Shown: positions 55,637 to 64,000 of the stretch, piece after piece
Layout: each line of letters starts with the position of its first letter
Numbering within the stretch: the stretch's first letter is position 1
NCBI GenBank assembly: GCA_030123625.1
Contig: CP126121.1
Location: 2,024,179-2,088,178 of the forward strand
DNA length: 64,000 nt
Source: Nitrospira sp.
GTDB lineage: Bacteria > Nitrospirota > Nitrospiria > Nitrospirales > Nitrospiraceae
Direction of reading: 5' to 3'
Translations under genes and position numbers: made by a program
The notes under the pieces: model-generated
What the model saw: the letters and a program-made list of their open reading frames with translations, nothing else
Databases searched by the model: none
Told to the model about the DNA's origin: nothing

Positions 55637-55711
55637 TGGTGGGCGATACAGGTATCGAACCTGTGGCCTCTTCCGTGTGAAGGAAGCGCTCTACCACTGA
55701 GCTAATCGCCC
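55637..55711 (-). tRNA. tRNA-Val (anticodon CAC)
   Basis: Cloverleaf with acceptor stem GGGCGAT/ATCGCCC, discriminator A and encoded CCA. The anticodon stem CTTCC/GGAAG encloses TTCACAC, giving CAC. The TTCGATA loop and D arm TAGCTCAGTGGTAGAGC are normal. Confidence 0.96.
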
Positions 55712-55828
55712 CTACCGAGCGAGAGTCTAGCACGGGATTTCGGCATGGTTCAACGTTGTCTCTCTCCTTGACTTCACCAAAAGACGGTTTCTAGAATGAA
55801 CGCCTTTCATTGCAAGGAATGTCGGTTC

Positions 55829-57145
55829 ATGAGAGATGACGTCGTCATCGTAGGGGGGGGTCTGGCTGGGTCAGAAGCCGCTTGGCAAGCGGCCAGTCGT
55901 GGAGCCAAAGTCACGCTCTACGAGATGCGCCCAAAAGAGATGACGAAGGCGCACAAGACGGGGAACTTTGCCGAACTGGTCTGTTCGAACTCGCTTGGCT
56001 CTGTTGATCTCCTGAATGCGCCGGGCATTTTGAAGGAAGAAATGCGACGATTGAACTCGCTCATCATCGCCGCAGCTGAGCAAGCCAAGGTTCCTGCCGG
56101 TTCGGCGCTGGCTGTGGACCGTGATCAGTTTTCGTCGTCTATCACCCGAGCCTTGCAAGGACATCCACACATCCGAATTCTTCATGAAGAGATCGCGGAC
56201 ATCCCCATCAATTGCCTCTGCATTATCGCAACTGGGCCGTTGACCTCCGATAAACTCTCTCAGGCCATCCGCGGGGTGACGCAATCGCAGCATTTATATT
56301 TTTACGACGCCATCTCACCGATTGTCGACGCCGACTCGATCGACATGGACGTAGTCTTTCGCGCCTCTCGCTATGACAAAGGCGGAGATGATTATTTGAA
56401 TTGTCCCATGACCGATACGCAGTACAATGCCTTTTACGATGCCCTGATGGCTGCAGAAAAAGTCCAGCCAAAGGAGTTTGAAAAGACGCCCTATTTTGAG
56501 GCCTGCGTGCCGATTGAAGTGTTGGCGGAACGTGGCCGCCAGACGATGCAGTTCGGTCCTCTCAAGCCGGTGGGATTGAAAGACCCCAGGACCGGAATCG
56601 AACCTGCCGCTGTCGTCCAGTTGCGGACGGAAAATGTCCATCGCACGTGTTACAACTTGGTCGGCTTTCAGACGAAGCTGACCTATCCGGAGCAAAAGCG
56701 CGTGTTTCGCATGATCCCTGGGCTCGAACAAGCCGAATTCCTCCGATATGGGAGCCTCCATCGCAACACGTTCATCAATTCCCCTCAGCTCCTTCTGAAG
56801 ACATTGCAATTCAAAGCCCGCAGCACACTGTTTTTCGCCGGGCAGCTCGTCGGCGTCGAAGGCTATACCGAGTCGGCTGCCATGGGTGGCTTGGCCGGCA
56901 TCAATGCAGCGCGCGCCTTGGCCGGACAACCGCCGATCACGCCGCCGTCCACGACCGCGCACGGCTGCCTGGTTTCTCATATCACCTCCTCGGATCCTCG
57001 CCATTTCCAGCCGATGAATACCAATTTCGGTCTGTTCCCTCCTTTGTCGGACCCTCCCAAAGACAAAGAGAAGAAGCGTCGCGCGTTGAGCCGGCGAGCC
57101 CTTGAGGATTTTGACTCATGGAAGATGCAATCAGGGCTTTCGTAA
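55829..57145 (+). CDS. trmFO: methylenetetrahydrofolate-tRNA-(uracil-54-C5)-methyltransferase
   Basis: TrmFO uses folate and FAD to make ribothymidine at tRNA position 54. The 438-residue protein has the FAD-binding start [20 protein letters not shown], followed by [29 protein letters not shown], and a C-terminal [20 protein letters not shown]; these are family hallmarks. The start at 55829 has AAGGA about 10 nt upstream; an ATG at 55796 adds 11 Cys/Phe-rich residues without a ribosome site. It overlaps xerC by 28 bp. The trmFO-xerC-hslV-hslU order is the same as in Bacillus. Confidence 0.96.
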   Translation: MRDDVVIVGGGLAGSEAAWQAASRGAKVTLYEMRPKEMTKAHKTGNFAELVCSNSLGSVDLLNAPGILKEEMRRLNSLIIAAAEQAKVPAGSALAVDRDQFSSSITRALQGHPHIRILHEEIADIPINCLCIIATGPLTSDKLSQAIRGVTQSQHLYFYDAISPIVDADSIDMDVVFRASRYDKGGDDYLNCPMTDTQYNAFYDALMAAEKVQPKEFEKTPYFEACVPIEVLAERGRQTMQFGPLKPVGLKDPRTGIEPAAVVQLRTENVHRTCYNLVGFQTKLTYPEQKRVFRMIPGLEQAEFLRYGSLHRNTFINSPQLLLKTLQFKARSTLFFAGQLVGVEGYTESAAMGGLAGINAARALAGQPPITPPSTTAHGCLVSHITSSDPRHFQPMNTNFGLFPPLSDPPKDKEKKRRALSRRALEDFDSWKMQSGLS

Positions 57146-58059
57146 TGCACCTCCAGGTCGAACGCAACGCCTCACACGAGACGATTCGCAATTATCGATC
57201 CGATCTTCATCAGCTGACAAGGTTCCTTCAACGAACCAAGGAAAAAGCCGTACCGATTCGCATCGATACGGTCACCAGCGACGATATTCGCGCCTACCTA
57301 CACAGATTGGATCAACAAGGCGAGAAAGCTTCATCTTTAGCCAGAAAACTGGCTTGTCTACGAAGTTTTTTTCGGTTTCTTCTTCATGAGGGCCAGCTTC
57401 ATAAGAACCCCACGGAGAGCCTCAGAAGTCCCAAGCTCCCAAAGCCGCTCCCTCGAGTGTTGACAAAGGACGACGCGGCGGCACTCATGGAGTTTCCGAC
57501 GGGGCAATCGACTCTCTCCTTGCGCGATCGTGCCCTGCTGGAAACGATGTACTCGACCGGGGCTCGGGTGAGTGAGGTCGTGGGAATCAATCTCGACGAC
57601 CTGAACGAGATGGACGGAATCGTGTGTTTGAGAGGAAAGGGCCGTAAGGAACGGCTGGTTCCGATCGGGGATGTGGCGCTTCATACGATCCGGGAGTATC
57701 GCAAATCTTTGAAACCGTCGGCCCGCAGCGGTCACCTGCCGTCTCCGATGTTTTTGAATCACCGTGGAAATCGAATCACCACGAGGAGCGTTGCGCGAAT
57801 GGTCTCTCGATATTCCAGCCGTCTCGCGGGTGGAGCAGTCAGTCCCCATGCCTTGCGACACTCGTATGCGACTCATCTGCTCGACGAGGGCGCTGACCTC
57901 CGGTCTATACAGGAAATGCTCGGCCATGCCTCGCTGAGCACGACACAAAAGTATACGCATTTGGCAATGGATCAGCTCCTCGCCGTGTACGATAGTGCTC
58001 ACCCTCGAGCACGGGCGGCGGCACGCCCCTTATCAGGAAAGGACCGGAAATCGTCATGA
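57118..58059 (+). CDS. xerC: tyrosine recombinase XerC-type
   Basis: A 313-residue recombinase of the Xer type, likely resolving chromosome dimers. The N-terminal SAM-like domain is followed by the catalytic domain with Arg in STGARVSEV, His-x-x-Arg in [19 protein letters not shown], the later His in [16 protein letters not shown], and catalytic Tyr in that last segment. It sits between trmFO and hslV; its stop overlaps the hslV start by 4 nt. Xer proteins are encoded here in the standard chromosomal setting, so it is a housekeeping recombinase rather than an integrase. Confidence 0.93.
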   Translation: MEDAIRAFVMHLQVERNASHETIRNYRSDLHQLTRFLQRTKEKAVPIRIDTVTSDDIRAYLHRLDQQGEKASSLARKLACLRSFFRFLLHEGQLHKNPTESLRSPKLPKPLPRVLTKDDAAALMEFPTGQSTLSLRDRALLETMYSTGARVSEVVGINLDDLNEMDGIVCLRGKGRKERLVPIGDVALHTIREYRKSLKPSARSGHLPSPMFLNHRGNRITTRSVARMVSRYSSRLAGGAVSPHALRHSYATHLLDEGADLRSIQEMLGHASLSTTQKYTHLAMDQLLAVYDSAHPRARAAARPLSGKDRKSS

Positions 58060-58592
58060 CCATTCGATCGACCACCATCCTTTGCGTCCGGCGCGACGGA
58101 CGGGTTGCCATGGGCTGCGATGGACAAGTGACAGTTGGAACCACGGTGATGAAGCACAACGCCAAGAAACTGCGACGCCTGCATCACGATCAGGTACTGG
58201 CAGGATTTGCCGGGGCTACCGCCGACGCCTTCACGCTGTTTGAAAAATTCGAGAGCAAGTTGGAAGAGTATCGAGGTAACCTCACGAGGGCAGCGGTCGA
58301 GCTCGCGAAAGATTGGCGAACTGACCGTGTGCTTCGGCGGTTGGAGGCATTGCTTGCCGTCGCCGGACGCGAACAGTCGTTCATCATTTCAGGGACCGGC
58401 GATGTCGTGGAGCCGGAAGACGGCATTTTGGCCATCGGATCGGGTGGACCCTATGCCCTGGCAGCTGCCCGAGGGCTCTTACGCCATTCTCAACTCGAGG
58501 CTCCCGTGATCGTCACGGAAGCCATGACCATCGCCGGTTCTATTGACATCTACACCAATCAACAGATTATTGTTGAAGAACTTCGAGGATAA
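58056..58592 (+). CDS. hslV: HslV (ClpQ) ATP-dependent protease subunit
   Basis: An N-terminal nucleophile peptidase that partners HslU. After a short propeptide (MTIRS), the mature chain should begin [20 protein letters not shown], with Thr as the nucleophile. The 178-residue length is typical. [15 protein letters not shown] is also conserved. The ATG overlaps the xerC stop by 4 nt; hslU follows after 9 bp. Confidence 0.96.
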   Translation: MTIRSTTILCVRRDGRVAMGCDGQVTVGTTVMKHNAKKLRRLHHDQVLAGFAGATADAFTLFEKFESKLEEYRGNLTRAAVELAKDWRTDRVLRRLEALLAVAGREQSFIISGTGDVVEPEDGILAIGSGGPYALAAARGLLRHSQLEAPVIVTEAMTIAGSIDIYTNQQIIVEELRG

Positions 58593-58601
58593 TTCACCAT
58601 C

Positions 58602-59999
58602 ATGATGAAGCTTACGAGCGATGCCGAACCACTGAATCTCAATAGCCTCACCCCGCGTCAAATCGTCGAGGAACTGAATCGCTACGTCATCGGGCAAAAG
58701 GATGCCAAGCGGATGGTCGCTATCGCTCTTCGCAACCGCTGGCGCCGCCAACAGCTGTCTCCCGACCTTCGCGACGAGGTGATGCCGAAGAACATCATCA
58801 TGATCGGACCGACGGGCGTGGGCAAAACGGAGATTGCCCGACGGCTCGCCAAGCTGGCCGAAGCTCCCTTCATCAAGGTCGAGGCGTCGAAGTTCACCGA
58901 AGTCGGCTACGTCGGGCGTGACGTCGAATCGATCATTCGCGACTTGACCGAGCTGGCCATCAATATGGTCAAGACGCAACGGCTGGCCTCCGTTCAGCAA
59001 AAGGCGGAACAACAGGGCGAGGAACGATTGCTTGATCTGCTCCTGCCTCCACCTCCCCCTCGACCGGGCTTTGTGGACAGCACGAGCGAGCCGGCCGCTC
59101 AAGCCCCTCAGGATTCCCACGAAACGACGAGATCGAAACTTCGCCTGCAGTTGCGTGAAGGGAAGCTGGATGAACGAACGGTGGAGATGGAAGTCAAGGA
59201 ACGAGGCCTTCCGGTCGGCGTCATTTCCAACGTAGGCGGACTCGACGACCTCGAGAGCAATCTGCGCGACATGCTGGGCGGCATGTTTCAAGGCAAGAAA
59301 AAGAAGCGGCTCATGAAGGTCCCTGAAGCGCTCAAACATCTGACACAGGAAGAAGCCCAAAAACTGATCGACATGGAGGATACCACGCGGGAAGCCATCA
59401 CCAAGGTGGAACAGGCCGGGATTGTGTTCCTCGATGAAATCGACAAGATCGCCGGCCGTGAGCGCACGATGGGACCCGATGTGTCGCGAGAAGGTGTACA
59501 ACGCGACCTCCTTCCCATCGTGGAAGGCTGCACAGTCACCACCAAACATGGCCCGGTCGTGACGGATCACATCCTCTTCATTGCCGCCGGCGCTTTTCAT
59601 GTGGCGAAGCCGTCCGATCTGATTCCGGAACTCCAAGGGCGATTTCCGATCCGAGTCGAGCTCAGCGCGTTATCAAAAGACGATTTTGTCCGCATTCTCA
59701 CCGAACCGAAAGGAGCGTTGGTGCGGCAGTATCAGGCCTTGCTGGCCACGGAAGGCCTTGCCATCGAGTTCACCAAAGACGGTCTCGAGGAGATCGCCGA
59801 AGTGGCGGTTCAGGTGAATGAACGGACCGAGAACATCGGCGCGCGTCGTCTCTTCACCATCATGGAGCGGTTGCTTGAGGACATTTCTTTCGAGGGACCC
59901 GGCTGGCCCGACAAACGAATCAGCATCACTGCCGTCTATGTCCGGGACCGATTGAAAGACATCGTCAAGGATCAAGATCTGAGCCGGTATATTCTGTAA
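58602..59999 (+). CDS. hslU: HslU ATPase subunit of the HslUV protease
   Basis: A AAA+ unfoldase of 465 residues. The N-terminus ([20 protein letters not shown]), Walker A ([15 protein letters not shown]), Walker B ([13 protein letters not shown]) and sensor region near the C-terminus ([20 protein letters not shown]) are typical. A charged intermediate domain lies between about residues 110 and 240. It follows hslV directly, and argB follows after 77 bp. Confidence 0.96.
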   Translation: MMKLTSDAEPLNLNSLTPRQIVEELNRYVIGQKDAKRMVAIALRNRWRRQQLSPDLRDEVMPKNIIMIGPTGVGKTEIARRLAKLAEAPFIKVEASKFTEVGYVGRDVESIIRDLTELAINMVKTQRLASVQQKAEQQGEERLLDLLLPPPPPRPGFVDSTSEPAAQAPQDSHETTRSKLRLQLREGKLDERTVEMEVKERGLPVGVISNVGGLDDLESNLRDMLGGMFQGKKKKRLMKVPEALKHLTQEEAQKLIDMEDTTREAITKVEQAGIVFLDEIDKIAGRERTMGPDVSREGVQRDLLPIVEGCTVTTKHGPVVTDHILFIAAGAFHVAKPSDLIPELQGRFPIRVELSALSKDDFVRILTEPKGALVRQYQALLATEGLAIEFTKDGLEEIAEVAVQVNERTENIGARRLFTIMERLLEDISFEGPGWPDKRISITAVYVRDRLKDIVKDQDLSRYIL

Positions 60000-60076
60000 G
60001 CGAGGCTTGCGGGAGTCGCGCGACCAGCTCTTCTCGCGATTCGCGCCTATCGCGCCTTTCTCGCTGAGGCCAACTT

Positions 60077-60973
60077 ATGAACAAACTGATCAAGAAGGCC
60101 AACGTCCTTATCGAAGCCCTTCCGTACATGCGAACGTTTCGCGGGAAGACTGTGGTCGTGAAGTATGGCGGCCATGCGATGACGGACTCTTCCCTCAAGG
60201 AACGGTTTGCGCAGAACGTTGTCTTGCTCAAATATGTCGGCATCAATCCGGTCATCATTCACGGCGGCGGGCCTCAAATCGACAAGATGCTCGACCGGCT
60301 CGGCATCGAAGCGAAGTTCCGCCATGGTGTTCGGATCACCGACGAAGCCACGATGGAAATCGTGGAAATGGTCCTTGCTGGAAAAATCAACATGGAGATT
60401 ACGGATCTCATCAACCGTCATGGTGGTAGCGCCGTCGGGTTGAGCGGGAAGGATGGAGGATTGATCCTTAGCAAACCATTGACGGCCAAGGCCTGGGCGG
60501 AAAGCCTCGATCGCGAGTTGGACGGAGAAGACGGCGACGGCGATTTCGGATTAGTGGGTGACATCGAAAAGGTTGATCCCGGCCTGTTACGCAATCTCCA
60601 AGAGGATCACTACATCCCCGTCATCGCGCCCATTGGAACGGATCGCGAAGGAAACACGTACAACATCAATGCCGATCTCGTCGCAGGAGCTGTGGCCGGT
60701 GCCCTCCGCGCGGAGAAGCTCCTCATGATGACGGATATCAAAGGCATTCGCGACGCCAACGGGCGCCACCTGTCCACCGTGTCGCGCAAAGACGTGCAAC
60801 GCATGATGAAGAAGGGGACTATCACGGAGGGGATGATCCCGAAAGTCCATGCCTGTTTGGATGCGTTGGCCGAAGGTGTCGGCAAAGCTCACATCATCGA
60901 TGGGCGCATTCCCCACGCCCTTCTCCTGGAAATCTTCACCCACAAGGGCATCGGGACCGAGATCGTGAACTAA
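60077..60973 (+). CDS. argB: acetylglutamate kinase
   Basis: ArgB phosphorylates N-acetylglutamate in arginine synthesis. The 298-residue protein has the phosphate-binding Lys in TVVVKYGGHAMTD and the substrate loop NPVIIHGGGPQIDKML; a C-terminal TEGMIPKVHACLDAL and ALLLEIFTHKGIGTEIV also match. The N-terminal helix (MNKLIKKANVLIEALPYMR) is of the type found in arginine-regulated hexameric enzymes, so feedback inhibition is likely by analogy. TGAGG lies upstream of the ATG. Confidence 0.96.
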   Translation: MNKLIKKANVLIEALPYMRTFRGKTVVVKYGGHAMTDSSLKERFAQNVVLLKYVGINPVIIHGGGPQIDKMLDRLGIEAKFRHGVRITDEATMEIVEMVLAGKINMEITDLINRHGGSAVGLSGKDGGLILSKPLTAKAWAESLDRELDGEDGDGDFGLVGDIEKVDPGLLRNLQEDHYIPVIAPIGTDREGNTYNINADLVAGAVAGALRAEKLLMMTDIKGIRDANGRHLSTVSRKDVQRMMKKGTITEGMIPKVHACLDALAEGVGKAHIIDGRIPHALLLEIFTHKGIGTEIVN

Positions 60974-60994
60974 TTTCCGTACCGGACCAGCCAC

Positions 60995-61861
60995 GTGCCC
61001 GTTGATCGCAACCGCCTCATAGAAGTCCTGAACCGTTTAGTCGGAGAACGCCATCCGTTTTCCACTCCCAATCGTCTCCACGAAACGGAAGTGTACCTGA
61101 GCCGCGAATTATCTGACGCAGGTCTTGTCGTCACTACCCAGCCATTTGCCGCGCTCGGGGGCACTTACCATAATATGATCGGAACGGCGCTTCCTGACAC
61201 TCAGCCATTCCAATCTGCACCACCGTTGATCCTCGCCGCTCACTTCGATACAGTTTTGGGGTCTCCCGGCGCCGACGACAACGCCAGCGCCCTCGCCGTA
61301 ATGCTTCAAGTCGCTCGCCAAGCGCGAGCCATGAAATTGGCCAGACCGATCCGTTTCATCGCCTTTAACCTGGAGGAAGAGAATTTGCTCGGCAGCTCCG
61401 CCTATACATGCCTTCTGCGGAAGAATCGTGAAGCGATCCACGGGGCGATCGTGTTGGAATGTGTCGGGTATGCGAGCCATCAAAACAACTCGCAGAAGAT
61501 TCCCCCCGGTGTGCCAATCGCCGTTCCCACAACTGGAAATTTCCTTGCCGTGGTCGGTAACGAGCGGTCGCAGGTCTTGACCGGCGCGGTTGCGAAGGCA
61601 ATGAAAGCGCATCTCCCGATTGTTCCACTGGTCGTGCCGGGCAACGGAGAGAAGCTCCCGGACACCAGACGGAGCGACCATACCTCGTTCTGGGAACAAG
61701 GGTTTCCCGCCGTCATGCTCACCGATACGGCCAACTTCCGGAATCCTCATTACCATCGACCGACCGACACCCTCGACACATTGAATCTCGATTTCATGGC
61801 TTCCGTAGGCGAGGGACTTATGGCAGCAGTCATCGATTTGGCCGGTCGGCGTTCCACATAG
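60995..61861 (+). CDS. M28-family metallopeptidase
   Basis: A 288-residue cytosolic protein of the aminopeptidase M28 class (no signal peptide). Probable metal ligands are His in AAHFDTV, Asp in SPGADDNASAL, Glu in LEEENLLGSSAY, a further acidic residue in LECVGY and His in NPHYHRPTDTLDTLN. The GTG at 60995 starts the frame 21 bp after argB, so it may be cotranscribed. The true substrate is unknown. It is the last gene before the accessory stretch. Confidence 0.82.
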   Translation: MPVDRNRLIEVLNRLVGERHPFSTPNRLHETEVYLSRELSDAGLVVTTQPFAALGGTYHNMIGTALPDTQPFQSAPPLILAAHFDTVLGSPGADDNASALAVMLQVARQARAMKLARPIRFIAFNLEEENLLGSSAYTCLLRKNREAIHGAIVLECVGYASHQNNSQKIPPGVPIAVPTTGNFLAVVGNERSQVLTGAVAKAMKAHLPIVPLVVPGNGEKLPDTRRSDHTSFWEQGFPAVMLTDTANFRNPHYHRPTDTLDTLNLDFMASVGEGLMAAVIDLAGRRST

Positions 61862-61937
61862 CTCTCATACGCCGACTTGGCTATTGGCTGAGGGACTGAC
61901 GGGATGGATTGAGGTGGTCACTCTCCCCTTAGAATGC

Positions 61938-62294
61938 TCAATGCGCGAGATCTACCACGCTCAACCCAACAGTATTAAGCGTACGCACGATGCGCGCGCA
62001 GATACGCGCTAGCATCCAATGTTGAAATTGTTGTGGGTCCGTAGTGTTGATGAGGGGACTGCGGTTGAAACTTACATATACAGGCAATACTCGTTGAGAT
62101 TCGAATTCGGCGAGTAGCTCTGATTCAGCTACACGCAGAAGGAAAGACTTACCAACTCCTCGACTGCCAGAAAGGACCACCGGATTTCGAGCCTTGAGAG
62201 CGTTGATGATCTCACGATCGCGCTTCGTTTCGACAAAGTACTTTGCCACCTCTTCAGGCTTGATGTCCTCGGTCCGATAGAAGAACTCAGCCAT
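61938..62294 (-). pseudogene. truncated P-loop ATPase (N-terminal fragment)
   Basis: The 118-residue frame contains a Walker A motif (VVLSGSRGVGKSFLLRVAE), preceded by EVAKYFVETKRDREIINALK, a common start in large P-loop ATPases of defence-like or transposon-linked systems. The frame stops after LSVVDLAH, well before Walker B and the rest of an ATPase module. No continuation was found downstream, where the M28 gene begins 76 bp away on the other strand, so a deletion is likely. It starts within the last codons of the upstream frame (8-nt overlap), indicating an original two-gene unit. Confidence 0.7.
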
Positions 62295-62922
62295 TGGTCA
62301 CCTCATACGGTGCGCCAAGAAGTGCTCTCACTCCAACCGAATGACCAAGTTGGTCCATAAGCGTATTCTCGAGGCGTGACCGCTTAGCAACATCGAAGTC
62401 GCATAGATATCTAGCCGCTAGAGCATAGGAGAGGGTTAGACGAACCACAGATGCTTTCTTTTACCAGGCATCGAATGAAGCGTGGTCGAACTTGAGCTGT
62501 TCGGGTATTGAACGATGAGTGTGCGCATTACCATGGACATACTCTGAGCATTCTCGATAGACGGCGGCAGCGGAACGATACTGAACAGCCTCATCCGCTA
62601 GCCCTTCGGAAAAGAGATGAATGAACTGCTTCGAGAGGATACCCTTCTCCGCGTCGATCAGCGACAACCAATTGGTATCCCGCTGACCCCTGAGCCATTC
62701 TCGCAATTCACGTTCATTGGCTGACCATTGCACAGCTGCAAAACCGAGCTCAAGAGTCAGGCGAAGCGCCGAGAAAGCCGCGCGATAATGCCCCGCCGAT
62801 AAAGTCAGAAGTGCGAACTGGTACTCTCTATGAGCTGCCTGGAACACTGGGACTTCAGGTCGCTTATCGAGTTCGACGATCCATAAGCCGAGATCGTCGA
62901 TGAATGCATGGCTCTTTGCCAT
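62287..62922 (-). pseudogene. disrupted gene for an ATPase-partner protein, with in-frame TAA
   Basis: Residues 1-153 (62922 down to 62464) end in HASFDAW at a TAA (62463-62461). The same frame then continues for 57 more codons as a protein-like sequence (KKASVVRLTLSYALAARYLC and onward to GAPYEVTNG) to a TGA at 62289-62287, overlapping the ATPase start by 8 nt. The simplest reading is a nonsense mutation in a gene of 211 codons. The helical sequence with RECSEYVHG loosely resembles the R-x(4-6)-H pattern of HEPN-type proteins, but this is weak. It forms a decayed cassette with the truncated ATPase. Confidence 0.65.
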
Positions 62923-63015
62923 TTACTCAGCACGTGAGCCAGCGAATGATTCAGCTAATACAACGCCAGACTCTGCATAAAGCCGCTTATAGTGATCGTT
63001 GCAGACATTGCTCAT
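62923..63015 (-). CDS. short ORF directly upstream of the disrupted gene
   Basis: A 30-codon frame (MSNVCNDHYKRLYAESGVVL at its start) ends with TAA placed directly before the ATG of the next gene. The same frame is open for about 18 more codons upstream without an ATG (CPNKVFYASTNT). It may be the remains of a longer gene of the same cassette. No ribosome site was seen. The rest of 63016-63221 has no recognised feature. Confidence 0.3.
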   Translation of the reverse strand: MSNVCNDHYKRLYAESGVVLAESFAGSRAE

Positions 63016-63221
63016 TGTGTTAGTACTTGCATAAAAGACTTTGTTTGGACACCCTGCCAATAACTCTACTCACAGGAACAATTTGACGAGACAGACCCAT
63101 CTGGCTCGAGATTGTCCTGTTCCTTTAAGTACTTGTCAATGCGGATAGCTATGATTCCGACCGCACAATGGTTTGCCGTAGTGGAGGCGCTCGTGTAAGC
63201 TGGGGCCGAAAGGGGCGTCTC

Positions 63222-63539
63222 ATGACGCAAGCGGCACTCCTGGAGCATGTGACAAAGACGATCGTTGAACGATTTCGCCCGAGGAGGATCATGGTATTCG
63301 GCAGCTATGCCCGCGGCGAAGCCGGCCCAGACAGCGATCTGGATTTGTTCATCGAAATGGACACACCCCATCGTCCGCCGGATCGCGCGATCGCAATCAG
63401 CGAAGTGTTTGGACTCCGTCCATGGCCGATGGATATCGTCGTGTACACGCCCGAAGAGGTCCGCCGGTTGCGAAATATCAACGGCACACTCCTATCCGTT
63501 ATCGAGAAGGAGGGCAAAGTGCTGTATGAGCAGCGCTGA
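63222..63539 (+). CDS. minimal nucleotidyltransferase (MNT) antitoxin
   Basis: A 105-residue MNT-domain protein with the signature VFGSYARGEAGPDSDLDLFI (GSxARG followed by DxD), the catalytic nucleotidyltransferase core. A third acidic residue is in MDIVVYTPEE. In studied HEPN-MNT systems the MNT protein neutralises the toxin by AMP transfer. The start at 63222 has AGGGG 6 nt upstream; the longer frame to 63168 was not used. It overlaps the HEPN gene by 14 nt. Confidence 0.9.
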   Translation: MTQAALLEHVTKTIVERFRPRRIMVFGSYARGEAGPDSDLDLFIEMDTPHRPPDRAIAISEVFGLRPWPMDIVVYTPEEVRRLRNINGTLLSVIEKEGKVLYEQR

Positions 63540-63924
63540 GTCCAACTTCTCCGCATGGTTACGCAAGGCAGATCACGACCTCCTCAACATCGAGAATAAT
63601 CTCGCGGCGAAGGGCATTCCTTGGGATACGGTGTGTTTTCACGCTCAGCAAGTGGCGGAGAAAATGCTCAAGGCCTTTCTCGTCTATCATGGGCGCGACC
63701 TCTTAAAAACCCATGACCTCGTCGCGTTGCTCGCCCAATGTGTAACTATCGAGCACACACTCTCTGATCTCGAAGCCGATTGCCGCAAGCTGACTTCATA
63801 TGGCGTTGCGGCGCGCTATCCCGATGATCTCTTCGAACCGGGCGAAGCCGATGCACGTGAACTGGTGTCTGCAGCGCGTCGGCTTCGAGCGCGGATTCTC
63901 ACCTTGTTACCAAAAATCGGATAA
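63526..63924 (+). CDS. HEPN-domain protein (predicted toxin/RNase)
   Basis: A 132-residue helical protein. The second helical part has FHAQQVAEKMLKAFLVYHG and the RDLLKTHDL segment, an R-x(5)-H pattern as in HEPN ribonucleases, followed by YGVAARYPDD. Such RYP-D segments are typical for the MNT-linked HEPN family. The start at 63526 lies inside the 3' end of the antitoxin gene. In related systems the toxin cuts RNA; activity here is inferred. Confidence 0.88.
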   Translation: MSSAESNFSAWLRKADHDLLNIENNLAAKGIPWDTVCFHAQQVAEKMLKAFLVYHGRDLLKTHDLVALLAQCVTIEHTLSDLEADCRKLTSYGVAARYPDDLFEPGEADARELVSAARRLRARILTLLPKIG

Positions 63925-64000
63925 GTATACACGGAACGCCGCGCAATATATTGAAAATGCCTCGGATATCAATCCGTAACTCGACACGGCGTACGATCGC

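Noticed and set aside
56315..57004. A 229-codon minus-strand frame opposite trmFO.
   Set aside because: Shadow of the trmFO reading frame; no ribosome site or domain.
58479..59636. A 385-codon minus-strand frame opposite hslU.
   Set aside because: High-GC shadow frame; hslU on the other strand has full AAA+ motifs and the minus frame has no known domain.

Overview
This window looks like a chromosomal segment of a Nitrospira-type bacterium (phylum Nitrospirota). The basis is inference from gene content: a complex I operon with two tandem nuoM genes (the '2M' type described for Nitrospira and a few other lineages), very PAS-rich histidine kinases, and the trmFO-xerC-hslV-hslU and tRNA-Leu-tig-clpP-clpX blocks. 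No rRNA or nitrite-oxidation gene is present to settle the genus. Nearly all of the sequence is ordinary, densely packed chromosome.

Layout. (1) 1-2.5 kb: a CbiX-like chelatase, pyrE, and a glycosidase/lipoprotein pair. (2) 2.5-7.3 kb: a three-gene phosphorelay (CHASE3 histidine kinase, single-domain response regulator, hybrid kinase) whose first kinase is cut in two by an IS110-family element. Its ends can be placed exactly, because removing 1133 bp restores the kinase frame at a shared CT core. (3) 7.35-21.15 kb: nuoA-B-C-D-G-I-J-K-L-M-M2-N on the minus strand, without nuoE, nuoF or nuoH. (4) 21.7-26 kb: an OmpA-type envelope protein, a PriA with degenerate helicase motifs, and a small membrane protein. 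(5) 26.1-34 kb: two more two-component clusters, one with a ten-PAS cytosolic kinase. (6) 34.2-46.2 kb: tRNA-Leu, a HAD phosphatase, queE, pepA, nagZ, an amino-acid permease, a glutamine-amidotransferase-like hydrolase, an M24 peptidase, a long TatA, and two tandem PilZ proteins. (7) 46.4-55.7 kb: clpX-clpP-tig-tRNA-Leu, tRNA-Ser, SRP RNA, dnaX-ybaB-recR, a DksA-like protein, lipoproteins and tRNA-Val. (8) 55.8-61.9 kb: trmFO-xerC-hslV-hslU-argB and an M28 peptidase. (9) 61.9-64 kb: an accessory tail holding a decayed ATPase plus partner-protein cassette and an intact HEPN-MNT toxin-antitoxin pair.

The most interesting signal is the IS110 element. Its roughly 175-nt left non-coding end reads as a bridge RNA: one loop carries 8 nt identical to the element's right end and 7 nt pairing with its left end, and another loop carries 7 nt pairing perfectly with the right half of the interrupted kinase target. 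The right end carries a consensus -35 box, and the left end a -10-like box, which would sit 18 bp apart only in the excised circle. Other points worth a second look are the second NuoM, which lacks the conserved transmembrane lysine; PriA without a Walker A motif; a pseudo-receiver with Glu in place of the phosphoacceptor Asp; a TatA whose C-terminus repeats its own amphipathic-helix motif; and an in-frame stop in the gene upstream of a truncated ATPase.
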